Assembly: GCA_947476485.1 (NCBI GenBank)
Contig: CANJQU010000033.1
Location: 1 to 38,291, forward strand
From: Chitinophagaceae bacterium
GTDB lineage: Bacteria > Bacteroidota > Bacteroidia > Chitinophagales > Chitinophagaceae
DNA length: 38,291 nt
Direction: 5' to 3'
Part shown: positions 25,067 through 32,443 of the stretch, one piece after another
Layout of the letters: every line of letters begins with the position of its first letter
How positions within the stretch are numbered: position 1 is the stretch's first letter
Notes under the pieces: model-generated
Database searches by the model: none
The model's input: the letters and a program-made list of their open reading frames with translations, nothing else
What the model was told of the DNA's origin: nothing
Translations under genes and position numbers: made by a program

Positions 25067-25366
25067 ATGATGAAAAACATCCTACTTACGTTCTTAGCGT
25101 TCCTGATGTTCAGCGTTACAAGCGCTTTTGCACACGATCCTAAATCTGAAGACACAAAAGAGTGCAAAGACTTCCATTGCTACAGAGCCTGGAGGAAAGA
25201 CTGGAAAGCAGACAAGAAAGAATTTAAGATGCACAAGAAAATGTGGCAAGACAGGCCCTATGCTGCTGCAAGAAAACAGCGCAAAGCATACAAAAAAACC
25301 TGGAAGAGCGAAAGGAAAGAGTGGCAGCATGTGCATGGCTACGGATACCATGATTTCTGGTATTAA
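25067..25366 (+). CDS. Lysine/aromatic-rich small exported protein 3
   Basis: A 99-residue protein. The signal peptide runs to about residue 22 (TSAFA-H). The mature chain is basic and differs from its two neighbours in carrying many Trp and Tyr residues and ending YGYHDFWY. It shares the core KADKKEFKMHKK with the KE-YKMHKK of protein 1 and has the same run of basic-aromatic heptads (KQRKAYKKTWKSERKEW). Two Cys (KECKDFHCY) may form a disulphide or bind metal with nearby His. It is a diverged third member of the small exported family. It has its own promoter and a strong terminator at 25388-25420. Confidence 0.8.
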   Translation: MMKNILLTFLAFLMFSVTSAFAHDPKSEDTKECKDFHCYRAWRKDWKADKKEFKMHKKMWQDRPYAAARKQRKAYKKTWKSERKEWQHVHGYGYHDFWY

Positions 25367-25387
25367 TCAAATTTAATAACTTCAATG

Positions 25388-25420
25388 ATAGCCTCCGTAT
25401 CCTTTACGGAGGCTATTTCA
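25388..25420 (+). terminator. Intrinsic terminator after lysine-rich gene 3
   Basis: Perfect 12-bp stem ATAGCCTCCGTA / TACGGAGGCTAT with a 5-base loop, then TTCATTTG. Confidence 0.85.
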
Positions 25421-25466
25421 TTTGAATACCACAACACATTTGCTATAATAAACCAATTTGTAACCT

Positions 25467-25474
25467 TACTTTTG
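25467..25474 (+). promoter_or_regulatory. -7 box of the S46 peptidase gene
   Basis: TACTTTTG matches TAnnTTTG exactly, 20 bases before the ATG. A TTTG lies 24 bases upstream at 25439-25442, slightly beyond the usual spacing. Confidence 0.6.
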
Positions 25475-25494
25475 CCGTTCTTAAAAAAACTCAA

Positions 25495-27645
25495 ATGAAA
25501 AGATCGCTTCTACTTTGCATTGCCGTGTTTATGATGTTTGGCGCCCGGGCCGATGAGGGTATGTGGATACCTATGCTTATCGGGAAGAATTATGACGAGA
25601 TGCTCCGCCTGGGACTCCGGTTATCTAAGGAAGATCTTTACGATATTAATCACAGCAGCATCAAAGATGCAATTTTACAGTTTGGGGGCGGATGCACCGC
25701 GGAAATGATCTCTGATAAAGGGCTGCTGCTTACCAATCACCATTGCGGCTACGATGCGATAGCTAACTTAAGTACTGTGGAGCGTAACTTGCTCGACAAT
25801 GGTTTCTGGGCACATAATCTGCAGGAGGAACTGCCGGCCCAGGGCGTTACAGCCCTGTTCCTGCAAAGCATGGAGGACATTACCCCAAGAGTAAAGGCTG
25901 CTGTAGGCAATGCCACAGGTGAAGAATACACCAAAAAATTTGACGCTATAAAGAAAGAAATAGAAGACAAGGAGTCGGCCGGAGGGAAGTTGGTGGCCAA
26001 TGTAAAGGATTACTTCAACGGCAACCAGTTCTTCCTGCTTATCTACAAAAGGTATACAGACGTAAGGCTGGTAGGTACTCCACCTAAGTCGCTCGGCAAG
26101 TTTGGCGGTGATATTGATAACTGGATGTGGCCACGCCATACTTCTGACTTCTCTATGTTCCGCATATATGCAGGTGCTGACAATGAGCCTAAAAGCTATA
26201 GCCCTTCGAACGTACCATATCACCCTAAAAAATTCCTCCCGGTTTCAGCTAAAGGCGAAAACGAGGGCGATTTTTCAATGATCTTTGGCTATCCGGGCCG
26301 CACGAACAGGTATGAAGTTTCTTATGGTGTAGACCTTGCAATAAATGTGGTTAACCCGGCAATAGTCGCTTGCCGCGACCTGCGCCTTGGCATTATGCGC
26401 CGCCATATGGACAAGGATACAGCGACTTACCTGAAGCTTACATCAAGCTATTCCAGCATTGCCAACTATTGGAAGTACTATATAGGCCAGACCGAGCAGT
26501 TGAAACGCCTGATGGTGGTAAATAAGAAAAGCAAAGCCGAGGAAACTTTCACTAAATGGGAGAAAGAGCACAACATGCCTGCAGACCTGATGACCAAATT
26601 CGCCGGAATGTACGCTGACTATACGCCTTATGCAAAACATGTTGTATACAATACGGAGTGCTTCCGGGCGCCTGCTATAACCCGTATGGCTCTTTCCCTC
26701 AAACCACTTTATGACGCCTACGACAGGCACAAGGGCAAGCTGGATGATGATACGCTTAAAAAGTACATAAACGCGGCAAAAATGGCTTACAAGCCCGCGT
26801 ACAAAGTGTTTGAGCCGCGCACCGATAAAGACATGTTTACCGAAATGACTGAGTTCTATTATAAGGCGTTTCCTAAAGCTGAACTTCCTGATGTTTATAC
26901 AAAGGATATACTGAAAGGCAAAGCAAGCAGCAGGGCTGCGTATACAAGCTATACCAATAATGTCTTTGCACATACCTTTCTCACAGACAGCAATAAGTTC
27001 AATGCTTTTTGCAAGGCGCCGTCTTTCGCAAAGTTAAAGAGCGATGCAGCGATGCAATATGCGTTGAGCTTCGTGACAAATTATGCTACCCGCTTCCAGC
27101 CAAAGATCGATGCCTTCAACTATAAGAAGGCTGAGCTGAGCCGCCAGTATGTGCACGAACTGATGGAGCAAAAACCGGAAAAGCTGTTCTCACCAGACGC
27201 AAATTCAACTATGCGTGTCTCTTACGGCAGTGTACTTAGCTACGATCCCGCCGACGGCATCCATTACAATTACTTCACCACACTCGATGGCCTCATGGCA
27301 AAATACAAACCAGGCAGTGATGAATTTGATGTACCTGCAAAGCTGATAGAACTATACAAGGCCCGGGATTATGGTAATTACGCAGACGTTGACGGCACAC
27401 TGCACACATGCTTTATTACCAACAATGACATTACCGGCGGCAACTCTGGCAGCCCGGTGATGAACGCCAACGGAGAGCTCACGGGAACTGCTTTTGACGG
27501 TAACTGGGAAGCCATGAGCGGAGACATAGCCTTTGACAAAAAATATAAGAGAACCATAGTGTGTGATATCCGCTACATCCTGTTCCTGATAGATAAACTG
27601 GGACATGCCGATAACCTGGTAAAGGAGATGGATGTACGGTACTGA
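25495..27645 (+). CDS. S46 family dipeptidyl-peptidase, DPP7-like
   Basis: A 716-residue periplasmic serine peptidase (family S46) with a signal peptide of about 19 residues. It releases dipeptides from the N-terminus of peptides for uptake. The catalytic triad is inferred as His83 (LLTNHHCGY), Asp218 (MWPRHTSDFSMFR) and Ser651 (GGNSGSPVM). Eighteen residues after the Ser, where DPP11 has Arg and DPP7 has Gly, this protein has Gly669 (TAFDGNWEAMSGD). That points to hydrophobic rather than Asp/Glu P1 preference. The substrate N-terminus-binding region (GGDIDNWMW) is conserved. The gene is monocistronic with a good -7 box. Family assignment is very firm; the specificity call is from one residue. 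Confidence 0.95.
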   Translation: MKRSLLLCIAVFMMFGARADEGMWIPMLIGKNYDEMLRLGLRLSKEDLYDINHSSIKDAILQFGGGCTAEMISDKGLLLTNHHCGYDAIANLSTVERNLLDNGFWAHNLQEELPAQGVTALFLQSMEDITPRVKAAVGNATGEEYTKKFDAIKKEIEDKESAGGKLVANVKDYFNGNQFFLLIYKRYTDVRLVGTPPKSLGKFGGDIDNWMWPRHTSDFSMFRIYAGADNEPKSYSPSNVPYHPKKFLPVSAKGENEGDFSMIFGYPGRTNRYEVSYGVDLAINVVNPAIVACRDLRLGIMRRHMDKDTATYLKLTSSYSSIANYWKYYIGQTEQLKRLMVVNKKSKAEETFTKWEKEHNMPADLMTKFAGMYADYTPYAKHVVYNTECFRAPAITRMALSLKPLYDAYDRHKGKLDDDTLKKYINAAKMAYKPAYKVFEPRTDKDMFTEMTEFYYKAFPKAELPDVYTKDILKGKASSRAAYTSYTNNVFAHTFLTDSNKFNAFCKAPSFAKLKSDAAMQYALSFVTNYATRFQPKIDAFNYKKAELSRQYVHELMEQKPEKLFSPDANSTMRVSYGSVLSYDPADGIHYNYFTTLDGLMAKYKPGSDEFDVPAKLIELYKARDYGNYADVDGTLHTCFITNNDITGGNSGSPVMNANGELTGTAFDGNWEAMSGDIAFDKKYKRTIVCDIRYILFLIDKLGHADNLVKEMDVRY

Positions 27646-27731
27646 TAGCGACAATAAATATCACCCGAAAATCACCCCCGGTTCACGATATTTTCGTTGT
27701 AAAAATTTTCGGTTTAATTGGCTGGGATCAT

Positions 27732-27739
27732 TATATTTG
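27732..27739 (+). promoter_or_regulatory. -7 box before the 62-residue gene
   Basis: TATATTTG matches TAnnTTTG exactly and lies 23 bases before the ATG at 27763, which supports that start over the upstream in-frame one. Confidence 0.55.
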
Positions 27740-27762
27740 TACTACATAAAAAAGCAATCGAT

Positions 27763-27951
27763 ATGAAGGAATACATCTTTATCAAGAAAATAGACACCCA
27801 GAATGGCATGAACATAATAGATGCAGAGGGTATCATCAATGAAATACCTGCGGGGTATATAGCGAACGGTAAGGAAACCATTACCTATTTTGAGGATCAT
27901 GTAATATTCGCGATCCGTTGCAGAACTGATTCCGCTTCGGCTTCAAACTAA
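27763..27951 (+). CDS. Small hypothetical protein
   Basis: A 62-residue protein opening MKEYIFIKKIDTQNGMNIID. An in-frame start at 27718 would add 15 residues but lies upstream of a perfect -7 box. The pattern of short beta strands (YIFIKKI, GMNIIDAEGIINEIPAGYI, VIFAIRC) suggests a compact beta-rich soluble protein. There is no signal peptide. I recognise no family. It has its own promoter and terminator (27972-28026), so it is a discrete transcription unit. Confidence 0.65.
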   Translation: MKEYIFIKKIDTQNGMNIIDAEGIINEIPAGYIANGKETITYFEDHVIFAIRCRTDSASASN

Positions 27952-27971
27952 TATAAAGAGCATATCTTTAG

Positions 27972-28026
27972 AAATAAGACTCCATCTTATTCCGTGTTGC
28001 ACGCGGGTAATGATGGAGTTTTATTT
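27972..28026 (+). terminator. Intrinsic terminator after the 62-residue gene
   Basis: AAATAAGACTCCATC pairs with GATGGAGTTTTATTT (one G-U), with a T-rich right flank. The 25-base loop itself has a small CGTG/CACG stem. Confidence 0.75.
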
Positions 28027-28156
28027 ATTTCAGTATTGCTGGTATTTCATTTCATTTTCTTCATATCCCACCCTGCATCTTTCGCACTAAATCCTTTAGC
28101 TTTGTCACGCGGGCTTTGAGGTCATTCGAGGTCCGGTAAAACTTAAACATTCCAGC

Positions 28157-28345
28157 ATGGCTGCAAGAAAACGCATATTGAAGAAACGCCCCGAATTCAG
28201 GCTTCCCAAAGAACAACAGGAACCCGAAGAACAGGATCTGAAAAAAGTAAAAGCAAAGGCGCTGGAAGACCTGGAGGAAACTCGAAAAAAATCGAACGAG
28301 TGGCTGGATAAAGAGCTGGATAAGAACCTGAAACAGCAACCTTAA
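28157..28345 (+). CDS. Small charged coiled-coil-like protein
   Basis: A 62-residue, highly charged protein opening MAARKRILKKRPEFRLPKEQ. From about residue 25 it is a likely single helix (KKVKAKALEDLEETRKKSNE). It has no Cys, signal or membrane segment. The frame on the opposite strand is a Phe/Leu-rich artefact. I recognise no family. It sits 65 bases before the alkylation-repair-like gene and may be its operon partner. The small size and biased composition make it uncertain. Confidence 0.5.
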   Translation: MAARKRILKKRPEFRLPKEQQEPEEQDLKKVKAKALEDLEETRKKSNEWLDKELDKNLKQQP

Positions 28346-28410
28346 GCAAGTTCACACAGAGTCGAAGAATACTCCTCTATATACTTTTATAAAACATTTT
28401 ATCTTGTTTT

Positions 28411-29118
28411 ATGACAACCAGCGAAATTCTAAAAGAACTCGAATCTTTAGGCCAGGAATCTATTAAGAGAGTACTCCTGAAACATGGGGTCAACGAACCG
28501 CTGTATGGTGTTAAGATAGAGGATCTGAAAAAATTACAGAAGAAAATAAAAAATGGCCACGACATAGCCCTGGAGCTATACAAGAGCGGCATATATGATG
28601 CCATGTACCTGGCAGGAATCATAGCGGAGCCTGAAAAGATGACTGCTAAAGATCTGCAGGCATGGGCACAAAGCGCAACTGCCCCCACGTTGCGGGAATA
28701 TACGGTAGCCGGTGTAGCTGCAGAAAGCAAGCACGGGATGGAGCTGGCGATGAAATGGATAGAATCAAAAGACGAAGGTATTGCCAGCACGGGCTGGGCC
28801 ACCCTTTCAAATGTCGTTTCTATCACCGACGACAGCAAGCTGGAGATACCATTACTTAAAGAACTTCTCAAGACGATTCCTCAGCAAATAGACAAAAGCC
28901 CCAACCGTGTGAAGTCTTCCATGAACGGTTTTATGATAGCGGTGGGTACCTATGTTACTGAGCTGAATGAACTGGCAAAGCAAACGGCCGTAAAGATAGG
29001 CAAGGTAAAAGTAGACGTGGGTGACACCGCCTGCAAGGTGCCATATGCGCTGGACTACATAGAAAAAGCGGAAGGCCGGAACAGCATAGGGAAAAAGAAG
29101 AAGACGGCGCGGTGTTAA
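28411..29118 (+). CDS. DNA alkylation repair protein (AlkC/AlkD-like HEAT-repeat family)
   Basis: A 235-residue all-helical protein matching the DNA_alkylation (PF08713) superfamily, related to the AlkD glycosylase that removes bulky N3/N7-alkylated bases. Visible family features are the opening helices with KHGVNEPLYGVKIEDLKKLQ, then GIYDAMYLAGIIAEPEKM, REYTVAGVAAES and STGWATLSNVV, each the turn of a HEAT-like repeat. The C-terminus is lysine-rich (GKKKKTARC). Many members of this branch are of unproven activity, and the classical AlkD catalytic Asp cannot be placed by eye. It is followed by a strong terminator at 29142-29175. Confidence 0.85.
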   Translation: MTTSEILKELESLGQESIKRVLLKHGVNEPLYGVKIEDLKKLQKKIKNGHDIALELYKSGIYDAMYLAGIIAEPEKMTAKDLQAWAQSATAPTLREYTVAGVAAESKHGMELAMKWIESKDEGIASTGWATLSNVVSITDDSKLEIPLLKELLKTIPQQIDKSPNRVKSSMNGFMIAVGTYVTELNELAKQTAVKIGKVKVDVGDTACKVPYALDYIEKAEGRNSIGKKKKTARC

Positions 29119-29141
29119 GCCATTGATTCTGTATTAACAAG

Positions 29142-29175
29142 GAAACGGAGCGCGATGGCGCTCCGTTTCGATTCA
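29142..29175. terminator. Intrinsic terminator between convergent genes
   Basis: Perfect 12-bp stem GAAACGGAGCGC / GCGCTCCGTTTC with the loop GATG. It lies between the alkylation-repair-like gene and the convergent beta-barrel gene, and probably serves both. Confidence 0.85.
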
Positions 29176-29194
29176 TTAAAACCATACGGTGGTA

Positions 29195-30016
29195 TTATTT
29201 CTTCTTACCCATTTTCAGCTTATAATTTACGCTGAGCATCAACCCTGCGGTTGCATTATTTGTTGTGGCGCGTTTTGGATCGTACATGTTGTAATTTATC
29301 CCCAGCATAGTTCCATTCTTGCTCTTATCTTCTGCATCATTCAGTCCGTAATCCAAACGGAGATGGAGCGCTACAGTTAAATTAGCGGGGAGACGCACAC
29401 CAAATCCGAGTCCCAACACACCACTCAACGTTTGCTTTTTGTACATATCCTCATTCTTGATACCATACGCAGCAAAAGAAGTTGTTGTACCATTAACTTT
29501 CGTAACAGCAGAGCTAAGCATATTGAGCTGTGGCCCAATAAACCCACTAAAATAGGTTCTGTTGGCACTGTTACCTGTGTACCGGAACAACAAAGGGATC
29601 TTAAGATAAGTCAACGATATATCTGCTGTATACTTGCTGGAAAAAGGAATTGTGTTGTAAAAGGCCAGTCCCTGGAACTCATCGCAGATAATGAGGATTC
29701 CATTAGTTGATGTCGCAATCCTGCCTGACTCGCCGGTATATGACCACCCCTGTTTGGAATAGAGAATGCCTATTTCTGCGCCAATATGCTTTGTGAAGGT
29801 ATAACCTATTGAAGCTCCCGCGCCGAAGCCCATTTTGTTCTTAAAATCCAGCTCTGGTCCTGCGTCCTGGTCTGTCTGGTTTAGCATTGCTGATGCCTGA
29901 TAAGTGCCTTTTAATCCAAAATCAAATCCACGCTGGGCAAATGACGCTCCGCTTGCAAATAGCAGGCAAGCCGCAGCAACATATTTTGTAGAAGAACTTT
30001 TTAGACTGGTGATCAT
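29195..30016 (-). CDS. PorT-like outer-membrane beta-barrel protein
   Basis: A 273-residue protein with a signal peptide ending in SGASFAQ (about residue 28). The mature chain alternates hydrophobic and polar residues in strands typical of the 8-10-stranded OMP_b-brl_2/PorT family: FDFGLKGTYQAS, GFGAGASIGYTFTKHIGAEI, YLKIPLLFRYTGN and GFIGPQLNML. The C-terminal strand LMLSVNYKLKMGKKK has an unusual basic tail instead of the terminal Phe, which may affect BAM recognition. Its function is unknown; members range from secretion-system components to generic surface proteins. It is a single reverse-strand gene followed by a terminator. Confidence 0.85.
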   Translation of the reverse strand: MITSLKSSSTKYVAAACLLFASGASFAQRGFDFGLKGTYQASAMLNQTDQDAGPELDFKNKMGFGAGASIGYTFTKHIGAEIGILYSKQGWSYTGESGRIATSTNGILIICDEFQGLAFYNTIPFSSKYTADISLTYLKIPLLFRYTGNSANRTYFSGFIGPQLNMLSSAVTKVNGTTTSFAAYGIKNEDMYKKQTLSGVLGLGFGVRLPANLTVALHLRLDYGLNDAEDKSKNGTMLGINYNMYDPKRATTNNATAGLMLSVNYKLKMGKKK

Positions 30017-30160
30017 ATTTCTTAGGTGTTTAAATTGTGAGCAATGGTTTTAGAAAGCTTATAATCCTTAAAGATTGAAATAATTTTCCTCTTAAACAAA
30101 TCTGCAGCTTCAATCAGGTTGCAAAAATGACGCTGCAATATCTCAGCAGGTGCTCTCTAG

Positions 30161-30592
30161 TCACTTTATCAAAAAAATCTTGAACCCAACAAATGTCAGC
30201 ACCACTGCTCCATGAAATCCAACATTCACCGTGGAAAGATCTTTGCCGGTAACAAGGTCTATTATGGCAAAACTGCCATGATAGGAAACGATATTGAACA
30301 ACACCAGCGGAATGATAAGATACAGCATACACCCTATCAAGGTGCGCCCGGTTATATTCGCAAGACGCACGAACACGCTAAAGATGCCCTGTATAAGAAA
30401 GTTGAACCCAACAATTGCAACAACTGCATAAACAGAGGAATAGTACAGCTCTATAGCGCCATTCCCTTTCCGGATAATAATAAGCGCTATAGGCAGCATC
30501 ATGACCAGGACATTGTATAGAAGTAACAGCCAGATGCTGTTTATCGGCCGTTTCTTTAATAGATGCTGCCGTTCAGTTATTTCTTCGCCCAT
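30161..30592 (-). CDS. Four-helix inner-membrane protein of unknown function
   Basis: A 143-residue protein with four hydrophobic segments at about 20-40, 48-72, 82-105 and 120-141. Its cytoplasmic N-terminus is charged and contains EEITERQHLLKKRP. No family motif is recognised. It lies between the PIN toxin gene and the beta-barrel gene on the same strand. A partial -7 match (TATGTTGA) is upstream. The start is the only ATG giving the charged N-tail. Confidence 0.7.
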   Translation of the reverse strand: MGEEITERQHLLKKRPINSIWLLLLYNVLVMMLPIALIIIRKGNGAIELYYSSVYAVVAIVGFNFLIQGIFSVFVRLANITGRTLIGCMLYLIIPLVLFNIVSYHGSFAIIDLVTGKDLSTVNVGFHGAVVLTFVGFKIFLIK

Positions 30593-30630
30593 TGATTAGA
30601 ATACGATTTCCTCAACATAGAATAGCTCAC

Positions 30631-31050
30631 TTACGATGCTAAAAGTATCTCTTTGAATTTATCGAGTGTAATAATGTTGATCGAGGGAAAAGAGATCGTT
30701 CGAAGTACATTAAAGTGTTTATCATCGGTCACCAGAAAATGAACATTACCCGCAAAAGCACAGTCAACAAACTTATTATCATCGGGATCAGCAGTAATCA
30801 GGCCTAATTGAAAATGGGGATCTGTCTTTCTTACATTTTGCAATAGTGCAAAGGCGCCAATTATCAATTCAGCAGTCTCAATCGAAAATATTTCCTCTAT
30901 TTTCTCTTCATATTCCAATAGTATATCATTGGATACAACCAGTTCGTAGACATCGTCATATAGCTTGTCCAGGACAATAGAATATGCAGATCTGCGGGAT
31001 ATGGACCGAAGCAGGCAGTTGGTATCCAGGACTATTTTCAGGGAGGGCAC
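30631..31050 (-). CDS. PIN-domain toxin ribonuclease
   Basis: A 139-residue PIN-domain protein of the putative toxin-antitoxin PIN family. The acidic Mg-binding residues are visible: Asp9 (IVLDTNCLL), Glu46 (ILLEYEEK), Asp91/Asp96 (DPDDNKFVDCAF) and Asp109/110 (LVTDDKHF). It is predicted to cleave RNA when freed from its antitoxin. Translation begins at a GTG that overlaps the TAG stop of the upstream antitoxin gene by one base (TAGTG), which couples the two. The RNA target is unknown. Confidence 0.88.
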   Translation of the reverse strand: MPSLKIVLDTNCLLRSISRRSAYSIVLDKLYDDVYELVVSNDILLEYEEKIEEIFSIETAELIIGAFALLQNVRKTDPHFQLGLITADPDDNKFVDCAFAGNVHFLVTDDKHFNVLRTISFPSINIITLDKFKEILLAS

Positions 31051-31262
31051 TATTTTTTATTTAAAATTTGTTGGATCTTTTTATCGCTATAACCCTTTTG
31101 GTCCCAAATATCGTCTGCTTTATCCCTTGCCTTTTCTAATAAGAACTTCGCAATTATTTTTCTCAATTCAACGAGGTGACTTTCCGGAATATCCGCTGAA
31201 AAAATTTTCAGCAATTCAGCCTGAACGTTACTTAAAGGGGGATGCACTGAGGTCGCTCTCAT
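31050..31262 (-). CDS. Antitoxin partner of the PIN toxin
   Basis: A 70-residue helical, charged protein directly upstream of and overlapping the PIN toxin gene. There is no clear ribbon-helix-helix or AbrB motif; the segment SHLVELRKIIAKFLLEKARD suggests a helical interaction domain, followed by a basic tail KGYSDKKIQQILNKK. The identification rests on size, order and coupling, plus general knowledge that unannotated small proteins often precede PIN toxins of this group. The ATG start is preceded by an exact -7 box at 31282-31289. Confidence 0.75.
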   Translation of the reverse strand: MRATSVHPPLSNVQAELLKIFSADIPESHLVELRKIIAKFLLEKARDKADDIWDQKGYSDKKIQQILNKK

Positions 31263-31281
31263 TATCCAATATTTTATACTG

Positions 31282-31289
31282 CAAAAGTA
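31282..31289 (-). promoter_or_regulatory. -7 box of the PIN toxin-antitoxin operon
   Basis: Reads TACTTTTG on the reverse strand, an exact TAnnTTTG, 19 bases before the antitoxin ATG. No clear -33 element. Confidence 0.6.
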
Positions 31290-31342
31290 ACGAATCCAGT
31301 TAAAAAAAGCTTAGTAGAATTCCATGCGGGCATTGCCGCTCC

Positions 31343-32260
31343 TTACTTCTTTCCATCCATCAGGTCCATCAGTTCATCCAGCCTTGGCTCCAGGATGATC
31401 TCTGTGCGGCGGTTCTGGGCGCGGCCTGCCGGAGTGCTGTTGGTAGCAATAGGGTCATACTCGCTACGTCCACTGGCTACCAGCTTCGCCGGCACTACAT
31501 TATATTCATCGATCAGCACATGGGCAATAGACGTAGCCCTCGCCGTGCTCAGCGCCCAGTTATCCTCATACATCTTTGTGTGTATCGGCAAGCTGTCGGT
31601 ATGACCTTCAATATCTATGTTTATATCCTTGCTCGTGTTAAGTACGCTCGCCACCTTAGATAAGGCATCTTTCCCTTTAGGGTTCACCACCGCGCTACCC
31701 GATGGGAACAACAGGCCTTCCTGCATACTTATATACACACGGCCATTCTTCATGGTCACGGTCAGTTCATTGCTGTTAAAGCCAACCAATGCATCCGCTA
31801 TTTTCTTTCTCAGTGCCTCGGTAGCTTTTTGTTGCTGGTCTATCAGTGCCTGTAACTGCTCCAGGCGTTTGCGCTGTTCGGCGATCTGTGCATTGGTAGT
31901 ACTTAACTGTTTACGGGTACTTTTGTTTTCGTTCCCAAGATCACTGATCTGGCTATTCAATTCAAAAATCGTGTTTTCGCCGGCATGAATGCTGTCTTTA
32001 AGCCTCCCAATTCGCTTATTCAAGCCTGCTATGTCACTGTTCAGACCGGCAATAGCGCTATTCAGATCATTAACATTGCCGTTCAGTTTGGTTACACGGT
32101 TTTTCTCGTCGTCCAGCTTTTTATTGAGCTCCAGGTTGTTGGCATGTTCCATATCGGCCCTCGCCTTCTCATCCAGGTATCTCTTTTTAGAGACAATGCA
32201 GGACGTAAGAAAAAAGGAGGCAAAACACACGGAGGCTGCGAAAACGATAATTTTCTTCAT
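31343..32260 (-). CDS. OmpA family lipoprotein with coiled coil (copy 1)
   Basis: A 305-residue lipoprotein. The signal peptide ends in the lipobox FFLTSC (Cys21). A long heptad coiled coil rich in NDLNSAIAGLNSDIAGL-type repeats spans about 35-160. A C-terminal OmpA/MotB peptidoglycan-binding domain follows at about 170-295, with NIDIEGHTDSLP, NWALSTARATSI and GRAQNRRTEIIL containing the Asp and Arg that bind diaminopimelate. It should tether the outer membrane to peptidoglycan. It is 183 bases downstream of a close paralogue (copy 2); the terminator hairpin at 32371-32403 between them suggests separate transcripts. The coiled coil is about 30 residues longer than in copy 2. Confidence 0.92.
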   Translation of the reverse strand: MKKIIVFAASVCFASFFLTSCIVSKKRYLDEKARADMEHANNLELNKKLDDEKNRVTKLNGNVNDLNSAIAGLNSDIAGLNKRIGRLKDSIHAGENTIFELNSQISDLGNENKSTRKQLSTTNAQIAEQRKRLEQLQALIDQQQKATEALRKKIADALVGFNSNELTVTMKNGRVYISMQEGLLFPSGSAVVNPKGKDALSKVASVLNTSKDINIDIEGHTDSLPIHTKMYEDNWALSTARATSIAHVLIDEYNVVPAKLVASGRSEYDPIATNSTPAGRAQNRRTEIILEPRLDELMDLMDGKK

Positions 32261-32370
32261 GAATAAACAGTTTTAAGCTATCTGACATAAAATTACAACG
32301 ATTTACCCCCATCCCTTAAATGAGTTATTAACATTAGGGTGCATAACTCTCTGATAATGCAGACCCAAAA

Positions 32371-32403
32371 TAAATAGAGACGCAAATCTTGCGCCTCTAT
32401 TTA
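32371..32403. terminator. Hairpin terminator, GTAGAGACGCAA family
   Basis: A 9-bp stem TAAATAGAG / CTCTATTTA, one mismatch, then CGCAA/TTGCG around ATC. It lies just after OmpA copy 2. Nearly the same core as the hairpin at 22140-22171. Confidence 0.7.
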
Positions 32404-32443
32404 ATATAAACTGTAAAATTCGATATGCTTTTTGTCAAAAAGA

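Noticed and set aside
24904-25143. Forward 79-codon frame between lysine-rich genes 2 and 3
   Set aside because: It spans the terminator at 24972-25008 and the promoter of gene 3, and its end overlaps gene 3 in another frame.
28061-28339. Reverse 92-codon Phe/Leu-rich frame
   Set aside because: It is the antisense of the Lys/Glu-rich forward small gene; such runs of Phe and Leu are a mirror of AAA/GAA codons.
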